From Rosettibacter primus (GTDB taxonomy: Bacteria > Bacteroidota > Ignavibacteria > Ignavibacteriales > Melioribacteraceae): 64,000 nt of DNA. The notes under the pieces are model-generated. The model was not told the DNA's origin and did not search any database. It worked only from the letters and a program-made list of their open reading frames with translations. Both the position numbers and the translations under genes were made by a program. Below are positions 27,963-37,647 of the stretch, piece after piece (position 1 is the first letter of the stretch; every line of letters starts with the position of its first letter). The stretch lies in contig NZ_JAYKGK010000004.1 in assembly GCF_036860675.1 (NCBI RefSeq), positions 247,746 to 311,745 on the forward strand. The letters are read 5' to 3'.

Positions 27963-29278
27963 AAAAGACCTTTTAATTTCAGAACTGATTCTAATGTATT
28001 TTCTCCAATTTCCTGCAGTTCATACATCACACGCGTTGAAGGTTTGTTAATCTTCAATATTCTTCCAAGGTCAATTGGTGTACCGATAACAACAGAATCG
28101 CAGTCCGTTCTATTAATTGTTTCTTCCAAATCTTTAATTTGTTGTTCTCCATATCCCATTGCCGGAAGTAATTTACCTATGTTAGGATATTTTTTATAAG
28201 TATCAGAAATTGATTTTACTGTATATGGCCGTGGGTCAACAATTTCTTTTGCTTTAAGTCTTTGAGCAATTACTGTTCCAGCCCCATATTTCATCTCACC
28301 GTGTGTTAATGTAGGTCCATCTTCAACTATCAAAACTCGTTTACCTGTTATTAATTCCGGTTTATCAACTGTAATTGGTGAATTAGCTTCTATAACAATT
28401 GCATTTGGATTTACGAGATGAATATTATTCCTTACAGTTTCAATTCCTTCTTTTGTTGCAGAATCAATTTTATTAATAATTACTGCATCTGCTACTCTTA
28501 AACAGGTATTGCCTGGATAATAATGTAACTCATGTCCGGGGCGGTGAGGGTCTGTAACAGTAAAAATCAAATCAGATTTATAAAAAGGCATATCATTATT
28601 GCCGCCATCCCATAAAATTACATCTGCTTCTTTTTCAGCTTCTCTCAAAATTGCTTCGTAATCAACTCCAGCATAAATTACACCGCCTCTTGCAATGTGA
28701 GGTTCATATTCTTCTCGTTCTTCAATTGTACAATTATATTTGTCTAGGTCAGAATAATCAGCAAATCTTTGAACTTTTTGTTTTACTAAATCGCCATACG
28801 GCATTGGATGACGAACTGCAACAACTTTTTTTCCTGCCTGTGTTAATATCTTAACAATTTTTCTTGATGTTTGAGATTTGCCGCATCCTGTTCGAACAGC
28901 TAAGACCGAAATTACTGGTTTAGAACTTTTCAGCATTGTTTCAGAAGTTCCCATTAATCTAAATGATGCTCCTGCCGCATTTACAATTGATGCTTTAGTC
29001 ATTACATAATCAAAAGGAACATCAGAATAGGCAAATACTACTTCATTTACATTAAACATTTTTATTAAATCAACAAGTTGTGATTCTTCATAAATTTTAA
29101 TTCCATCTGGATAAAGTTTACCTGCTAATTCTGCTGGATAAATTCTTCCATCAATATTTGGAATTTGAGTTGCTGTAAATGCCACAACATTATAATCTTC
29201 ATTATCTCTGAAATAAACATTAAAATTATGAAAATCTCTGCCGGCAGCACCCATAATTATTACATTTTTGCGTTTCAT
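27959..29278 (-). CDS. Cyclic 2,3-diphosphoglycerate synthetase-like GTP/ATP-binding protein
   Basis: A 439-residue protein. The start, VIIMGAAGRDFHNFNVYF, is typical of this family. A P-loop VRTGCGKSQTSRKI lies near residue 129, DGGNNDMPF near 225 and INKIDSATKEG near 272, followed by the VEDGPTLTHGEM region. In methanogens the family makes cyclic 2,3-diphosphoglycerate, but in bacteria the substrate is not established. Its 4-bp overlap with arcC and closeness to argF suggest a link to carbamoyl-phosphate or arginine metabolism. That link is inference from position. Confidence 0.8.
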   Translation of the reverse strand: MKRKNVIIMGAAGRDFHNFNVYFRDNEDYNVVAFTATQIPNIDGRIYPAELAGKLYPDGIKIYEESQLVDLIKMFNVNEVVFAYSDVPFDYVMTKASIVNAAGASFRLMGTSETMLKSSKPVISVLAVRTGCGKSQTSRKIVKILTQAGKKVVAVRHPMPYGDLVKQKVQRFADYSDLDKYNCTIEEREEYEPHIARGGVIYAGVDYEAILREAEKEADVILWDGGNNDMPFYKSDLIFTVTDPHRPGHELHYYPGNTCLRVADAVIINKIDSATKEGIETVRNNIHLVNPNAIVIEANSPITVDKPELITGKRVLIVEDGPTLTHGEMKYGAGTVIAQRLKAKEIVDPRPYTVKSISDTYKKYPNIGKLLPAMGYGEQQIKDLEETINRTDCDSVVIGTPIDLGRILKINKPSTRVMYELQEIGENTLESVLKLKGLL

Positions 29279-29745
29279 AAAATTCTCCTGTAATATTAGA
29301 CTATAAGTTTTATAGTATCATCCCATTAGGATTTATTTTTAATTTGTGTAATTCGTGTCTAAAACTATATTATCTCTTATAGTTTGTTTAAAAATAATTT
29401 ATTGTCATATCAAACAAGTAAAAATGCTCTAAAATTTACTTAAAATGAGATTCTTCATTCCGCTTCGCTCCATTCAGAATGACATATTCGATATTATGCA
29501 AAAAGTCAGCTTCGGAATTTGGTTTTAATTTCACTCTATTTTTTAGAAAATTTTTAAATTTTTCAACATCTGTTAATATCCGTGTAATCCGCGCGCCTAA
29601 ATTATTATTTAATACATTCATAGAAAATCCATGCTTATAATTTGAACACTTCATCACATAATTTTTTTAAAACACATTATCTCTTTCATCAACAGTAAAT
29701 ATTATTTGAGTCTAAATTGTGAGTCAATATCATAAAATTTGTATG
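29279..29745. repeat. Intergenic region with dispersed-repeat fragments
   Basis: Contains short sequences of kinds seen repeatedly in noncoding DNA of this bacterial group: ATTCCGCTTCGCTCCATTCAG at about 29458, and TTAATATCCGTGTAATCCGCG at about 29574. A weaker relative, GTGTAATTCGTGTCTAA, lies near 29344. A 73-residue frame through them (29436-29657) is not a gene in my reading. Assignment as dispersed repeats is from general familiarity, since they are single-copy in this window. Confidence 0.45.
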
Positions 29746-31578
29746 TTATTCAACAGTTACACTTTTAGCTAAATTTCTTGGCTGGTCAACATTAAGACCT
29801 TTTTTAACTGCAATATGATAAGCAAGCAACTGCAGAGGAATTACACTAAGTATCGGTTGCAACATATCAATTGTTTTAGGAACTTTTATAACATGGTCAA
29901 CCATTTTATCTATATGATTATCTTCTTCATTTACAATAGCAAGAATTCTACCTTTTCGTGCTTTTACTTCTTGAATATTACTTAATACTTTTTCATAAAC
30001 ACTATCCTTTATTGCTAAAAATACAACAGGCATATTTTCATCAATTAAAGCAATGGGACCATGTTTCATCTCTGCGGCTGGATAACCTTCTGCATGTATG
30101 TAAGAAATTTCTTTTAACTTAAGAGCACCTTCAAGTGCAACCGGGAAGTGATAACCTCTTCCTAAATAAAGAAAATTTCTACAATCTGCATATTTATCAG
30201 CAATTTCTTTAATGTATTCATTTTGTTTTAAAATTCTTTCAACCTTAGAAGGAAGGCTTTGCATTTCTTTAATAACTTCCTGGCCTTCAAGCAAATTCAA
30301 ACTTTTTCTTCGAGCAAGTAATAAAGTAATTAATGAAAGTACCACTAATTGAGAAGTAAAAGCTTTAGTAGAAGCAACTCCAATTTCTGGGCCGGCATGA
30401 ATATAAACGCCTGCATCACTTTCCCGTGCAATAGAACTTCCAACAACATTACAAATTCCAAGACAGAGAGCCCCTTTCTTTTTTGCTTCACGAAGTGAGG
30501 CAAGCGTATCGGCAGTTTCTCCGCTCTGTGAAATAAAAATTAATGTATCATTAGAATTTATTACTGGTTTTCTATATCGAAATTCAGAAGCATATTCAAC
30601 TTCTACTGGAATTCCTGCATACTGTTCTAACATATATTCACCAACCAAACCAGCATGCCAGGAAGTGCCACAAGCAGAAATAATTATTCTATCAGAATTG
30701 GCTATTCTTTCTTCATATCCTTGCAATCCTCCTAATTTTGAAATACCCTCTTCATAAACCAATCTTCCTCTCATAGAATTATAAATTGATTCAGGTTGTT
30801 CCATAATTTCTTTGAGCATATAATGAGGATAACCACCTTTTGTAATTTCATCTACACTTAAGTCAACTTCATGAATTTCTTTAATGATTTCTTCATCATG
30901 AATATTTTTTGCATGAAAATGGTCTTTATAAACTTCAGCAATCTCACCGTCTTCTAAATAAACAACTTGACTTGTATAAGTAATTAGTGCATTAACATCT
31001 GATGCCACAAAATTTTCATTTTTACCTACTCCAATTACTAATGGTGAGCCTTTGCGAGCAACTACAATTTTATCCGGTTCATTTTTATATATTACTGCAA
31101 TTCCATAAGTACCCTCAACTTCATTTAGAGCATATCGAACAGCTTGAAATAAATTATTCTTTAATTTCAGATAGTGGTCAATTAAATGAGCTAAAACTTC
31201 GGTATCTGTTTCGCTGACAAATTGATAGCCTTCGTTTAATAAACCTTTTTTTAGAGAAGCATAATTTTCAATAATTCCGTTATGGATAACAAACAAAGTT
31301 TTATCATTGTTCATATGAGGATGAGCATTTTCAATACTTGGTTCACCATGCGTTGCCCAACGAGTATGACCGATACCAAGATTTGCAAAAATTTTTTCGT
31401 TATATAATAATTTTTCGAGGTCTGCTACTTTACCCTTAGTTTTAACAACTTTGCAATCTGTTTCGTTAATTATACCAATGCCAGCAGAATCATACCCGCG
31501 ATATTCTAGTCTTTTTAAACCTTCCAAAAGAATTGGAACGCAATTTTTGTTGCCAATATAGCCAACAATACCACACAT
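29746..31578 (-). CDS. glmS: Glutamine-fructose-6-phosphate aminotransferase (isomerizing)
   Basis: The 610-residue protein begins MCGIVGYIG with the catalytic Cys2 of the class-II glutaminase domain, followed by RLEYRGYDSAG and HTRWATHG. Two SIS domains hold SACGTSWHAG near residue 302 and SQSGETADT near 350, and the end is KSVTVE as in the family. It makes glucosamine-6-phosphate for peptidoglycan and LPS. GGAGT lies upstream of the ATG. No glmS ribozyme is evident in the 5' region. Confidence 0.97.
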   Translation of the reverse strand: MCGIVGYIGNKNCVPILLEGLKRLEYRGYDSAGIGIINETDCKVVKTKGKVADLEKLLYNEKIFANLGIGHTRWATHGEPSIENAHPHMNNDKTLFVIHNGIIENYASLKKGLLNEGYQFVSETDTEVLAHLIDHYLKLKNNLFQAVRYALNEVEGTYGIAVIYKNEPDKIVVARKGSPLVIGVGKNENFVASDVNALITYTSQVVYLEDGEIAEVYKDHFHAKNIHDEEIIKEIHEVDLSVDEITKGGYPHYMLKEIMEQPESIYNSMRGRLVYEEGISKLGGLQGYEERIANSDRIIISACGTSWHAGLVGEYMLEQYAGIPVEVEYASEFRYRKPVINSNDTLIFISQSGETADTLASLREAKKKGALCLGICNVVGSSIARESDAGVYIHAGPEIGVASTKAFTSQLVVLSLITLLLARRKSLNLLEGQEVIKEMQSLPSKVERILKQNEYIKEIADKYADCRNFLYLGRGYHFPVALEGALKLKEISYIHAEGYPAAEMKHGPIALIDENMPVVFLAIKDSVYEKVLSNIQEVKARKGRILAIVNEEDNHIDKMVDHVIKVPKTIDMLQPILSVIPLQLLAYHIAVKKGLNVDQPRNLAKSVTVE

Positions 31579-32073
31579 AGTGACTCCTAATTTTAATTAA
31601 TAAAAAAATTGATGAAGAAATAAAAAACTAATGATCAGGGCAAGGGCGTAATAGTAGCAATTTTGACTTGATGGATTCCCTCTTTTTGTTACAATTATAA
31701 TTTTGCTTTTTCATAATAACTTTTTAATCTCACAGCAAATTTCTAAAAAAGAAAATGCATTATCAACTAATTTCTTTTATGACAAGATTACTTATTAAAG
31801 GTTCACAATAAAATTGAGAAATTTTTCCCATGCCTATTCTTAACCAATTTTTAGATTTATTGTAATAAATATAAAATTGGACCCATACAAAATCTAATTT
31901 TAATATTACTCATCAATCAAAAAATAATTTTTGTTATCAAGCAATATTTTTCTTTCTCAAAAATTTTGTCAACATAAACATTTAATGCAAATTGTTCAAA
32001 AGAGATGATTTTATGGAAATTATAACTAATAAGAAATTTATTTTTACTCAACAAATTACTACACTCCGCAAAA
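31579..32073. other. Intergenic region between glmS and the tRNA-Arg promoter
   Basis: About 500 bp, AT-rich, no credible reading frame or hairpin. It should contain the glmS promoter on the minus strand. Confidence 0.4.
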
Positions 32074-32104
32074 TTGAATGTTTTTAAATGTAATAGTATA
32101 TTTG
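32074..32104 (+). promoter_or_regulatory. Candidate tRNA-Arg promoter
   Basis: TTG (32074-32076), 20-nt spacer, TATATTTG (32097-32104), a perfect TAnnTTTG box. It ends 50 bp before the mature tRNA, so the primary transcript would have a 5' leader that is removed. Confidence 0.55.
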
Positions 32105-32154
32105 CTGCGCAAATTTTGATTATTTGCTCATAAAAATATTGCCATTGTAAACTT

Positions 32155-32228
32155 GCGCCCGTAGCTCAATTGGATAGAGCATCTGACTACGGATCAGAAG
32201 GTTGAGGGTTCGAATCCTTCCGGGCGTA
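32155..32228 (+). tRNA. tRNA-Arg (ACG)
   Basis: A 74-nt cloverleaf with acceptor GCGCCCG/CGGGCGT (a G-U first pair), anticodon loop CTACGGA with ACG, T loop TTCGAAT, discriminator A, no encoded CCA. The A of ACG would be edited to inosine. Confidence 0.97.
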
Positions 32229-32388
32229 CTAAATGAAAATTCCTCTCTCAATCACTAAATTTCAAATCATAAAAAATTCATAAAATCGCAGATTATATAA
32301 TTGTTACAATTTTATAAAATCTTTTTATAACAATTTCAAGAATCATCTACCTGCAAAAAATTATAACAAAAACTAACTTCAGATAAAA

Positions 32389-33063
32389 TTATTTTTTTAA
32401 ATTTTTCAATTCTTCAGCTTTTAATTTTTTTCCCTCAATAATTACAGAAACAACAAAAATGATTATAAAGGCAATAGCCAAGAATAAAGCTGCAAAATCA
32501 AGAAGAGTATAAATTTCATTTTCAATTAAAAATTCATAAGCACCAAAGAAATAAATAATTGTGTTGAGTAATATTATTATAACTCTAACTTCTGTTGGGC
32601 CAAAACCATAATAAGAAATTTTAAAAATACCATAAACATAAGTTCTTATATAAACAAGAATTGACATCAACAAATAACCAACTAGAGCAAACATAACAAA
32701 ATCAAATCTTGCATAAGGTGAAAGTCCAGCACCAATAGCAATTGAAATTATACTTAATGAATCCAATGTATGGTCAATGAAAAAACCGTATTTAGGCTTC
32801 GTAATATTTCTATAGCGAGCTAAGTTGCCATCTAAACTATCACCAAACCAATTAACAACTAATCCCAAATTTGCCAGCCAGAGATATAATTCATCATAAA
32901 CAGTTAAATAATAACTCAACCCCGTAATTAATGAACCTATTAAGCCAATTATAGTAAGTATATCGGGAGTAACAAATTTTGGCATTCTTTGAACTAACCA
33001 ATTAATTGCAGGTCGTTCTAATGGACCAAGAAGAATATCATTAATACGAATATGTGAATCCAT
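32389..33063 (-). CDS. CDP-alcohol phosphatidyltransferase family protein
   Basis: A 224-residue protein with five to six hydrophobic helices and the complete active-site motif D-G-x2-A-R-x8-G-x3-D-x3-D, seen as DGNLAR, then GFFIDHTLD near residues 75-95. The family transfers a phospho-alcohol from a CDP-activated lipid or headgroup, producing phosphatidylglycerol phosphate, phosphatidylinositol or similar. The acceptor cannot be told. It stands alone between tRNA-Arg and the CRISPR island, and marks the left border of ordinary chromosome. Confidence 0.85.
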   Translation of the reverse strand: MDSHIRINDILLGPLERPAINWLVQRMPKFVTPDILTIIGLIGSLITGLSYYLTVYDELYLWLANLGLVVNWFGDSLDGNLARYRNITKPKYGFFIDHTLDSLSIISIAIGAGLSPYARFDFVMFALVGYLLMSILVYIRTYVYGIFKISYYGFGPTEVRVIIILLNTIIYFFGAYEFLIENEIYTLLDFAALFLAIAFIIIFVVSVIIEGKKLKAEELKNLKK

Positions 33064-33570
33064 TAATTAACCTTTTGATATTTAGTTTTAATTTCTTTCC
33101 AAACTTAATAAAATATATTAAACAAATAAAAATTTTTTATCCAAACCATTACTGTCATAAAAATCAATTCTACTAATAAAAATTTTTTCCCATTTTTTTA
33201 TGAAAAACTATTTACAAAACAAAAAAATATTTCTAACTTGCAAACGAAATTTCTAAAACAATACTTATGAATTTTGACGAATCCAGAAATCCAGTTAATC
33301 TTATAAGCAAAAAAAAGAAAAGCCTTCACCCCGCCGACATTAAGCAACACCATTTTGAAATAAATTCATTAATTAATTTTATTTATCAATTTTTAACTTA
33401 TATTTATGCAGAGGGGCGCGCAAACCTTAAAAAATATTATTCGGAAAAAATAAATTCATATGCTTTTTTAGAAATTAGTAGTTTTTCTTACTCTTATTAA
33501 ATGAGAATAAAATTTTATAGATATTAAAAAAGAAAAGGTAGCTTTTTTATTCTATAGTGAGGGTAATTTA
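33064..33570. other. Leader region upstream of cas6
   Basis: About 500 bp without CRISPR repeats. TTG (33238-33240), 21-nt spacer, TACTTATG (33262-33269) is a one-mismatch match to the promoter pattern and could serve the cas operon with a long leader. A 77-residue frame (33267-33500) inside it shows no recognisable protein features and I do not call it. GTGAGGG just before 33571 is the cas6 ribosome-binding site. Confidence 0.4.
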
Positions 33571-34377
33571 ATGAGATTAAAGCTATCGCTCAGAGCAGTT
33601 AAAACAAACAAAATAGCACTTAACTACAATTACAGTTTATCTTCTGCTATTTACAAATTACTTGAATTTGGCTCACCTGAATTTTCAACATTCCTCCATG
33701 ATTTAGGTTACTCAATAGAAAACAAATATTATAAGTTATTTACCTTTTCAATCAAATTAGAAAAAACAGCTTTAGATTATAATTCATTAATATTATTATC
33801 TCCGAAAGCTGAATTATACATTACTTCCCCACTTATCGATGACTTTATAAAAAATTTTGTTATAGGGACTTTCGAAAATAGAACAATTGAAATCATGTCA
33901 GAGAACATTTTTACAAAATTTAATATTAATCAAGTGGAAATAATTCCAGAGCCAACATTTACTAATCAAATGCATTTCAAAATGATGACTCCGCTTGTAT
34001 TATCAACATATAAATTATACTCAGGAAGATTAAATCAATATTACTTTAGATACAACGACAACATAGAAGAAATTAATAGAGTATTTCAGCAAAATTTAAT
34101 TAATAAATATCAAGCAATAACAAAAAAGACATATAGTGGAAATGGAATAAAAATTTCATGGGACGAAAAATATATTGAGAATGCAACTAAGAAAAACAAA
34201 AGGTTATCAAAGAAAGTATCAATTATAAAAGATATCAAGAATCCAATAGACATCATTGGAATATATTGTCCATTTAAGCTTGAAGGTGACCCAGAATTAA
34301 TAAAAGTAGGATACGAAGCGGGATATGGGGAAAAAAATCCTATGGGGTTCGGAATGGTAGAAGCAGTGAGTGGTTAA
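33571..34377 (+). CDS. cas6: CRISPR RNA endoribonuclease Cas6
   Basis: A 268-residue RAMP protein. It has the two ferredoxin-like halves and ends in the glycine-rich loop GYEAGYGEKNPMGFGMVEAV, the Cas6 signature. The basic helix KKNKRLSKKVS precedes it. A candidate catalytic histidine lies early in the sequence as FLHDLG near residue 46. Cas6 cuts the CRISPR transcript within each repeat to make crRNAs for the effector encoded downstream. It begins the island, and no CRISPR array is adjacent. Confidence 0.9.
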   Translation: MRLKLSLRAVKTNKIALNYNYSLSSAIYKLLEFGSPEFSTFLHDLGYSIENKYYKLFTFSIKLEKTALDYNSLILLSPKAELYITSPLIDDFIKNFVIGTFENRTIEIMSENIFTKFNINQVEIIPEPTFTNQMHFKMMTPLVLSTYKLYSGRLNQYYFRYNDNIEEINRVFQQNLINKYQAITKKTYSGNGIKISWDEKYIENATKKNKRLSKKVSIIKDIKNPIDIIGIYCPFKLEGDPELIKVGYEAGYGEKNPMGFGMVEAVSG

Positions 34378-34378
34378 G

Positions 34379-34440
34379 AATTAGGAATTAGGAATTAAAA
34401 ATTAGGAATTAGGAATTGGAAATTGGGAATGAAAATTTGG
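34379..34440 (+). repeat. Short tandem GGAATTA-type repeat between cas6 and cas10
   Basis: About seven degenerate copies of a GAATTAG or AATTGG heptamer in a row, followed by a small hairpin AAACATTTT/AAAATGTTT near 34450-34470. Such slippage-type tracts are common between genes in this group. The hairpin has no U-run and is unlikely to terminate. Confidence 0.7.
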
Positions 34441-34530
34441 GAGTTGGAAAAAAACATTTTGAAAATGTTTTGGAGATTGGAAACGAAGAAGTTATAGAAT
34501 AATTTTGAAATAAAATAAAAGGAATGCAGT

Positions 34531-37038
34531 ATGACCGAAGAAGAAAAAATACTAATCCTTGGCGCACTTTTTCATGATATAGGGAAGTTTGAACAGAGGT
34601 GCACTGGAAATCCAGATAAAAAATTTCATCAAAAATTAGGGAAAGATTTTATCTTATCTGGAAGATTTAAGCACCGATTCGAAAAAATTGTGGGGATAGA
34701 AAACGTTAGTAGACTAGCTGAAGCCATAGAATTCCACCATAATATGGAAACAAATGATAGTTTAATAAAAATTATTCAAGAAGCTGATCGACTCTCTGCA
34801 AGTGAGCGAGTTGAAAAAGAGGAGGTTGAAGCATATCAGGATCAATGGAAACATAAACATCTTGCATCTTTATTTAGTAAAATAAAGATATTATCTAATG
34901 AATCAACTGAATTAAGATATTATAAACATAAATGGTTAACTAAAAAGGATTATGATGTAATCATCCCAACAGAAACAAAAGAAAGCAAGCTTAAAGAATT
35001 TGCTTATAAAGAAAGTGATTGGAATGCGTTTGTTGAAGATCTTGAGTATGTTCTCGATTTTTATAAAGGGGTTGAGGATTTTGAAAGCCTGATAAATCTT
35101 TTTCTTATAATTTTTGAAAAATATATGTGGTGTATTCCGGATTTTACTGGAAGTTCTGAGACCGATATTTCGTTATACAATCACTTGAAAGATGTTGCTG
35201 GCATCGCTCATGCAATTTATCTAACAAAAAAGGATAATTCAGGTTCGACTAATCTGAATTTAGTTATTGGGGATATACCAGGAATTCAAAGTTATATCTT
35301 TGATGTTGTCCATAAAAAACCAGCAAAAATCTTAAGAGGACGGTCAATTTTTGTTCAGGTTCTCACCCGCAATCTTGCGACTAAATTATTGAGAACCTTC
35401 GGGCTTACAGAAACTAACTTAATAATGCTAGCCGGCGGAAAGTTCTACTTAATCGCACCTTCTACAAAAGATTTCGAAAGAAAATATAATGAAGCACTTA
35501 ATGAAATCAACAAATACCTATTTGATAATTTTAGAATGGGATTAAGCTTTAACTGTGCATATCATAATTTTGATTATATGGTATTAATGGATAAAAATCA
35601 TCCATTAACTTTTGGAAAAATTGTTGAAGATGCATCGCATAAGCTTATTGAAAACAAATATAGACTTTTTAATGAAAGACTTTTCCCAGAGAATGGGATT
35701 AATTATCAGAATTATATATGGGAAGAGAAATATATCGCTGACGATGGAACTGGCACTGATTCAATAAAATGTAGGGTAACAGATAAGCCAATAAGATGGG
35801 GAAGAAAAAGTATAATACAAGATTTTGAAGAAGAAATTGTGGTAGATAAACAGGTAAAAAATGAATATGAAATAGGTTCAAAAATTACTGGGAATAATAT
35901 CATTGCAATTTTGGATAATGATAACCTTTCAATTGATCCAAACAATATCATCCATATTAAAAGGTTTAGAGATGATAAAGAACTTAAAGAAAAAACAAAG
36001 ATTCTACTTAACCCTACTTTAGATGAACTTTTAAAGAAAGAAAATTTAAGTAAGGACATATTCAGAAATACACACTATATCGAAGTTGCTAATTATTGTT
36101 CACGAAGTGAAAATGATGATATTATGTCTTTTGAGGATATGGCTAAATATAATAATGGAGCAAAGTTTCTTTCTTTAATTAAGGGTGATATAGATAATCT
36201 TGGATTAATTATGGCATACGGATTAGATAGAGATAAAAACTCAATCAGTGATGCTGATAAAAAAGATCTTACCAGTATCTCAAGAACAACGACATTAAGC
36301 AATCACTTGAAATATTTCTTTAGCTTTTTCTTAAATGGGTTTTTAGCTGAATGGGAACAAAAGTCAAACGACAATAAAGTATATACAATATTTGCTGGTG
36401 GTGATGATCTTATGCTCGTCACTTCCCAAAGTTCTGCATTAAGATTAGTCAAAGCAATAAATGATGAATTCTCAAAATTTACTTGTGATAATAAAGAATT
36501 ACATATTTCATATTCAATAACGCATTTTAAAGATCATACGCCGATAAGAATAGTTGCTGATTTTGCGGAAGAAAATCAAAAAGAGGGCAAGAGATACACA
36601 AGAGATTCTCAATATGAATTATTAAAGATGAAAAATTCAAGAGCATTTTTTTCAATTAATGACAAAGCCGGAACATATTTATTTGACACGTATGTGAAGA
36701 ACGATGATTTAAGCTTTTTAATGGATCAGGTAAGTAAATTAACAGCATATACTCGAGATGAAAAGAATGGTTTAAGTCATGGCCTTATACGAAAATTGCT
36801 TGAACTATCAGAATCACTAAGAAAATATGAAGAAACGGAAGATGCTACGCATTTAATTGCCTATGCAAGACTTAATTATACCGTAAATAGGTTATTAAAA
36901 AATAAAGATCAAGAAATCGTTAAATTTTTTGAAAATGTTTTAACGATCAATAAAGAAGGGAATGAAGAAGCTCAAAGGTTAGAAAAAATTCTTCATCCAC
37001 TTGTTTGTCAGATAATTTATAATATTAGGAATTATTAA
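34531..37038 (+). CDS. cas10: Type III effector subunit Cas10/Csm1 with intact HD and GGDD
   Basis: The 835-residue protein begins with an HD-nuclease domain (H15-D16 in LFHDIGKFEQR), followed by two Palm/cyclase halves. The second holds FAGGDDLMLV with GGDD at 623-626, the residues that polymerise ATP to cyclic oligoadenylate. DIDNLG near 555 is the matching first-Palm motif. A central region around 410-520 is less conserved. It should be a DNase and a signalling synthase that is switched on by target RNA. It sits with csm2-csm3-csm4 in an operon with 9-bp or shorter gaps downstream. Size is in the usual range for type III-A. Confidence 0.95.
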   Translation: MTEEEKILILGALFHDIGKFEQRCTGNPDKKFHQKLGKDFILSGRFKHRFEKIVGIENVSRLAEAIEFHHNMETNDSLIKIIQEADRLSASERVEKEEVEAYQDQWKHKHLASLFSKIKILSNESTELRYYKHKWLTKKDYDVIIPTETKESKLKEFAYKESDWNAFVEDLEYVLDFYKGVEDFESLINLFLIIFEKYMWCIPDFTGSSETDISLYNHLKDVAGIAHAIYLTKKDNSGSTNLNLVIGDIPGIQSYIFDVVHKKPAKILRGRSIFVQVLTRNLATKLLRTFGLTETNLIMLAGGKFYLIAPSTKDFERKYNEALNEINKYLFDNFRMGLSFNCAYHNFDYMVLMDKNHPLTFGKIVEDASHKLIENKYRLFNERLFPENGINYQNYIWEEKYIADDGTGTDSIKCRVTDKPIRWGRKSIIQDFEEEIVVDKQVKNEYEIGSKITGNNIIAILDNDNLSIDPNNIIHIKRFRDDKELKEKTKILLNPTLDELLKKENLSKDIFRNTHYIEVANYCSRSENDDIMSFEDMAKYNNGAKFLSLIKGDIDNLGLIMAYGLDRDKNSISDADKKDLTSISRTTTLSNHLKYFFSFFLNGFLAEWEQKSNDNKVYTIFAGGDDLMLVTSQSSALRLVKAINDEFSKFTCDNKELHISYSITHFKDHTPIRIVADFAEENQKEGKRYTRDSQYELLKMKNSRAFFSINDKAGTYLFDTYVKNDDLSFLMDQVSKLTAYTRDEKNGLSHGLIRKLLELSESLRKYEETEDATHLIAYARLNYTVNRLLKNKDQEIVKFFENVLTINKEGNEEAQRLEKILHPLVCQIIYNIRNY

Positions 37039-37048
37039 AGGTTTAAAT

Positions 37049-37645
37049 ATGAAACAAAATGGAATTATAACTAAAGTCATTGAAAATAAAAAAATTTTCT
37101 TTATTGATGACAAATATTTTTGTCACTTTAATAAAGTAGATTTTTCACCAAAAGAAGGTGACCACGTAATGTACATTCCACATTCAACAAGCGAAGGTAA
37201 ATTAGAAGCGAAAGAAGTAAAAAGACTAAAAAGTGATTGGGACATTTACTTAGAGTCTTTAGAAAATGGTTATTTTGATGAAGAAGGTAAAATCAAGAAA
37301 GAATTTGTTATAGATTTTCCAATAATATTAGCGAGTATTTTCAGTAAAGAAAGAGGCAAAGATTTAAATAAACCAACACAGATTATGAAATGGTTTTCAT
37401 ATTGCAAAAACGTTGAAGGTATTTATAAATTAAAAAAAGACTTTGGTGAAGTTAAAGTCTCATTATGGAAATTAATCTCTTATTCTAATGATGCATTAGG
37501 TAGAAAAAAAATTTCAGAGAAATTCCAATTATTCTTGTATAAAAACATAAACTTAGCAACCTTGAATCCAAACAACTTTCTAAAAGGATTTATGCAACAC
37601 TTTGAAGCATTCATCGGCTTTTTTAGAAACAAAAAAGGAGAATAA
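37049..37645 (+). CDS. csm2: Csm2 small subunit with a cold-shock-like N-terminal extension
   Basis: The 198-residue protein is longer than the usual 120-160. Residues 70-195 are helical and carry Csm2-type features (IDFPIILASIFSKERG..PTQIMKWF, then FMQHFEAFIGFF). The first 60 residues read like a cold-shock/OB fold: NGIITKVIENKKIFFI, then FCHFNKVDF, then EGDHVMYIP. They resemble the GxVKWFN, F-V-H and G-x-x-V-x-F pattern of cold-shock proteins. The fusion is unusual and could add a second RNA contact to the Csm filament. Confidence 0.8.
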   Translation: MKQNGIITKVIENKKIFFIDDKYFCHFNKVDFSPKEGDHVMYIPHSTSEGKLEAKEVKRLKSDWDIYLESLENGYFDEEGKIKKEFVIDFPIILASIFSKERGKDLNKPTQIMKWFSYCKNVEGIYKLKKDFGEVKVSLWKLISYSNDALGRKKISEKFQLFLYKNINLATLNPNNFLKGFMQHFEAFIGFFRNKKGE

Positions 37646-37647
37646 AA

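Noticed and set aside
29436..29657. 73-residue frame between the GTPase gene and glmS
   Set aside because: It is made of intergenic dispersed-repeat strings and has no protein-like pattern or ribosome-binding site.
33267..33500. 77-residue frame upstream of cas6
   Set aside because: No recognisable features, no ribosome-binding site, and it coincides with a possible promoter box.
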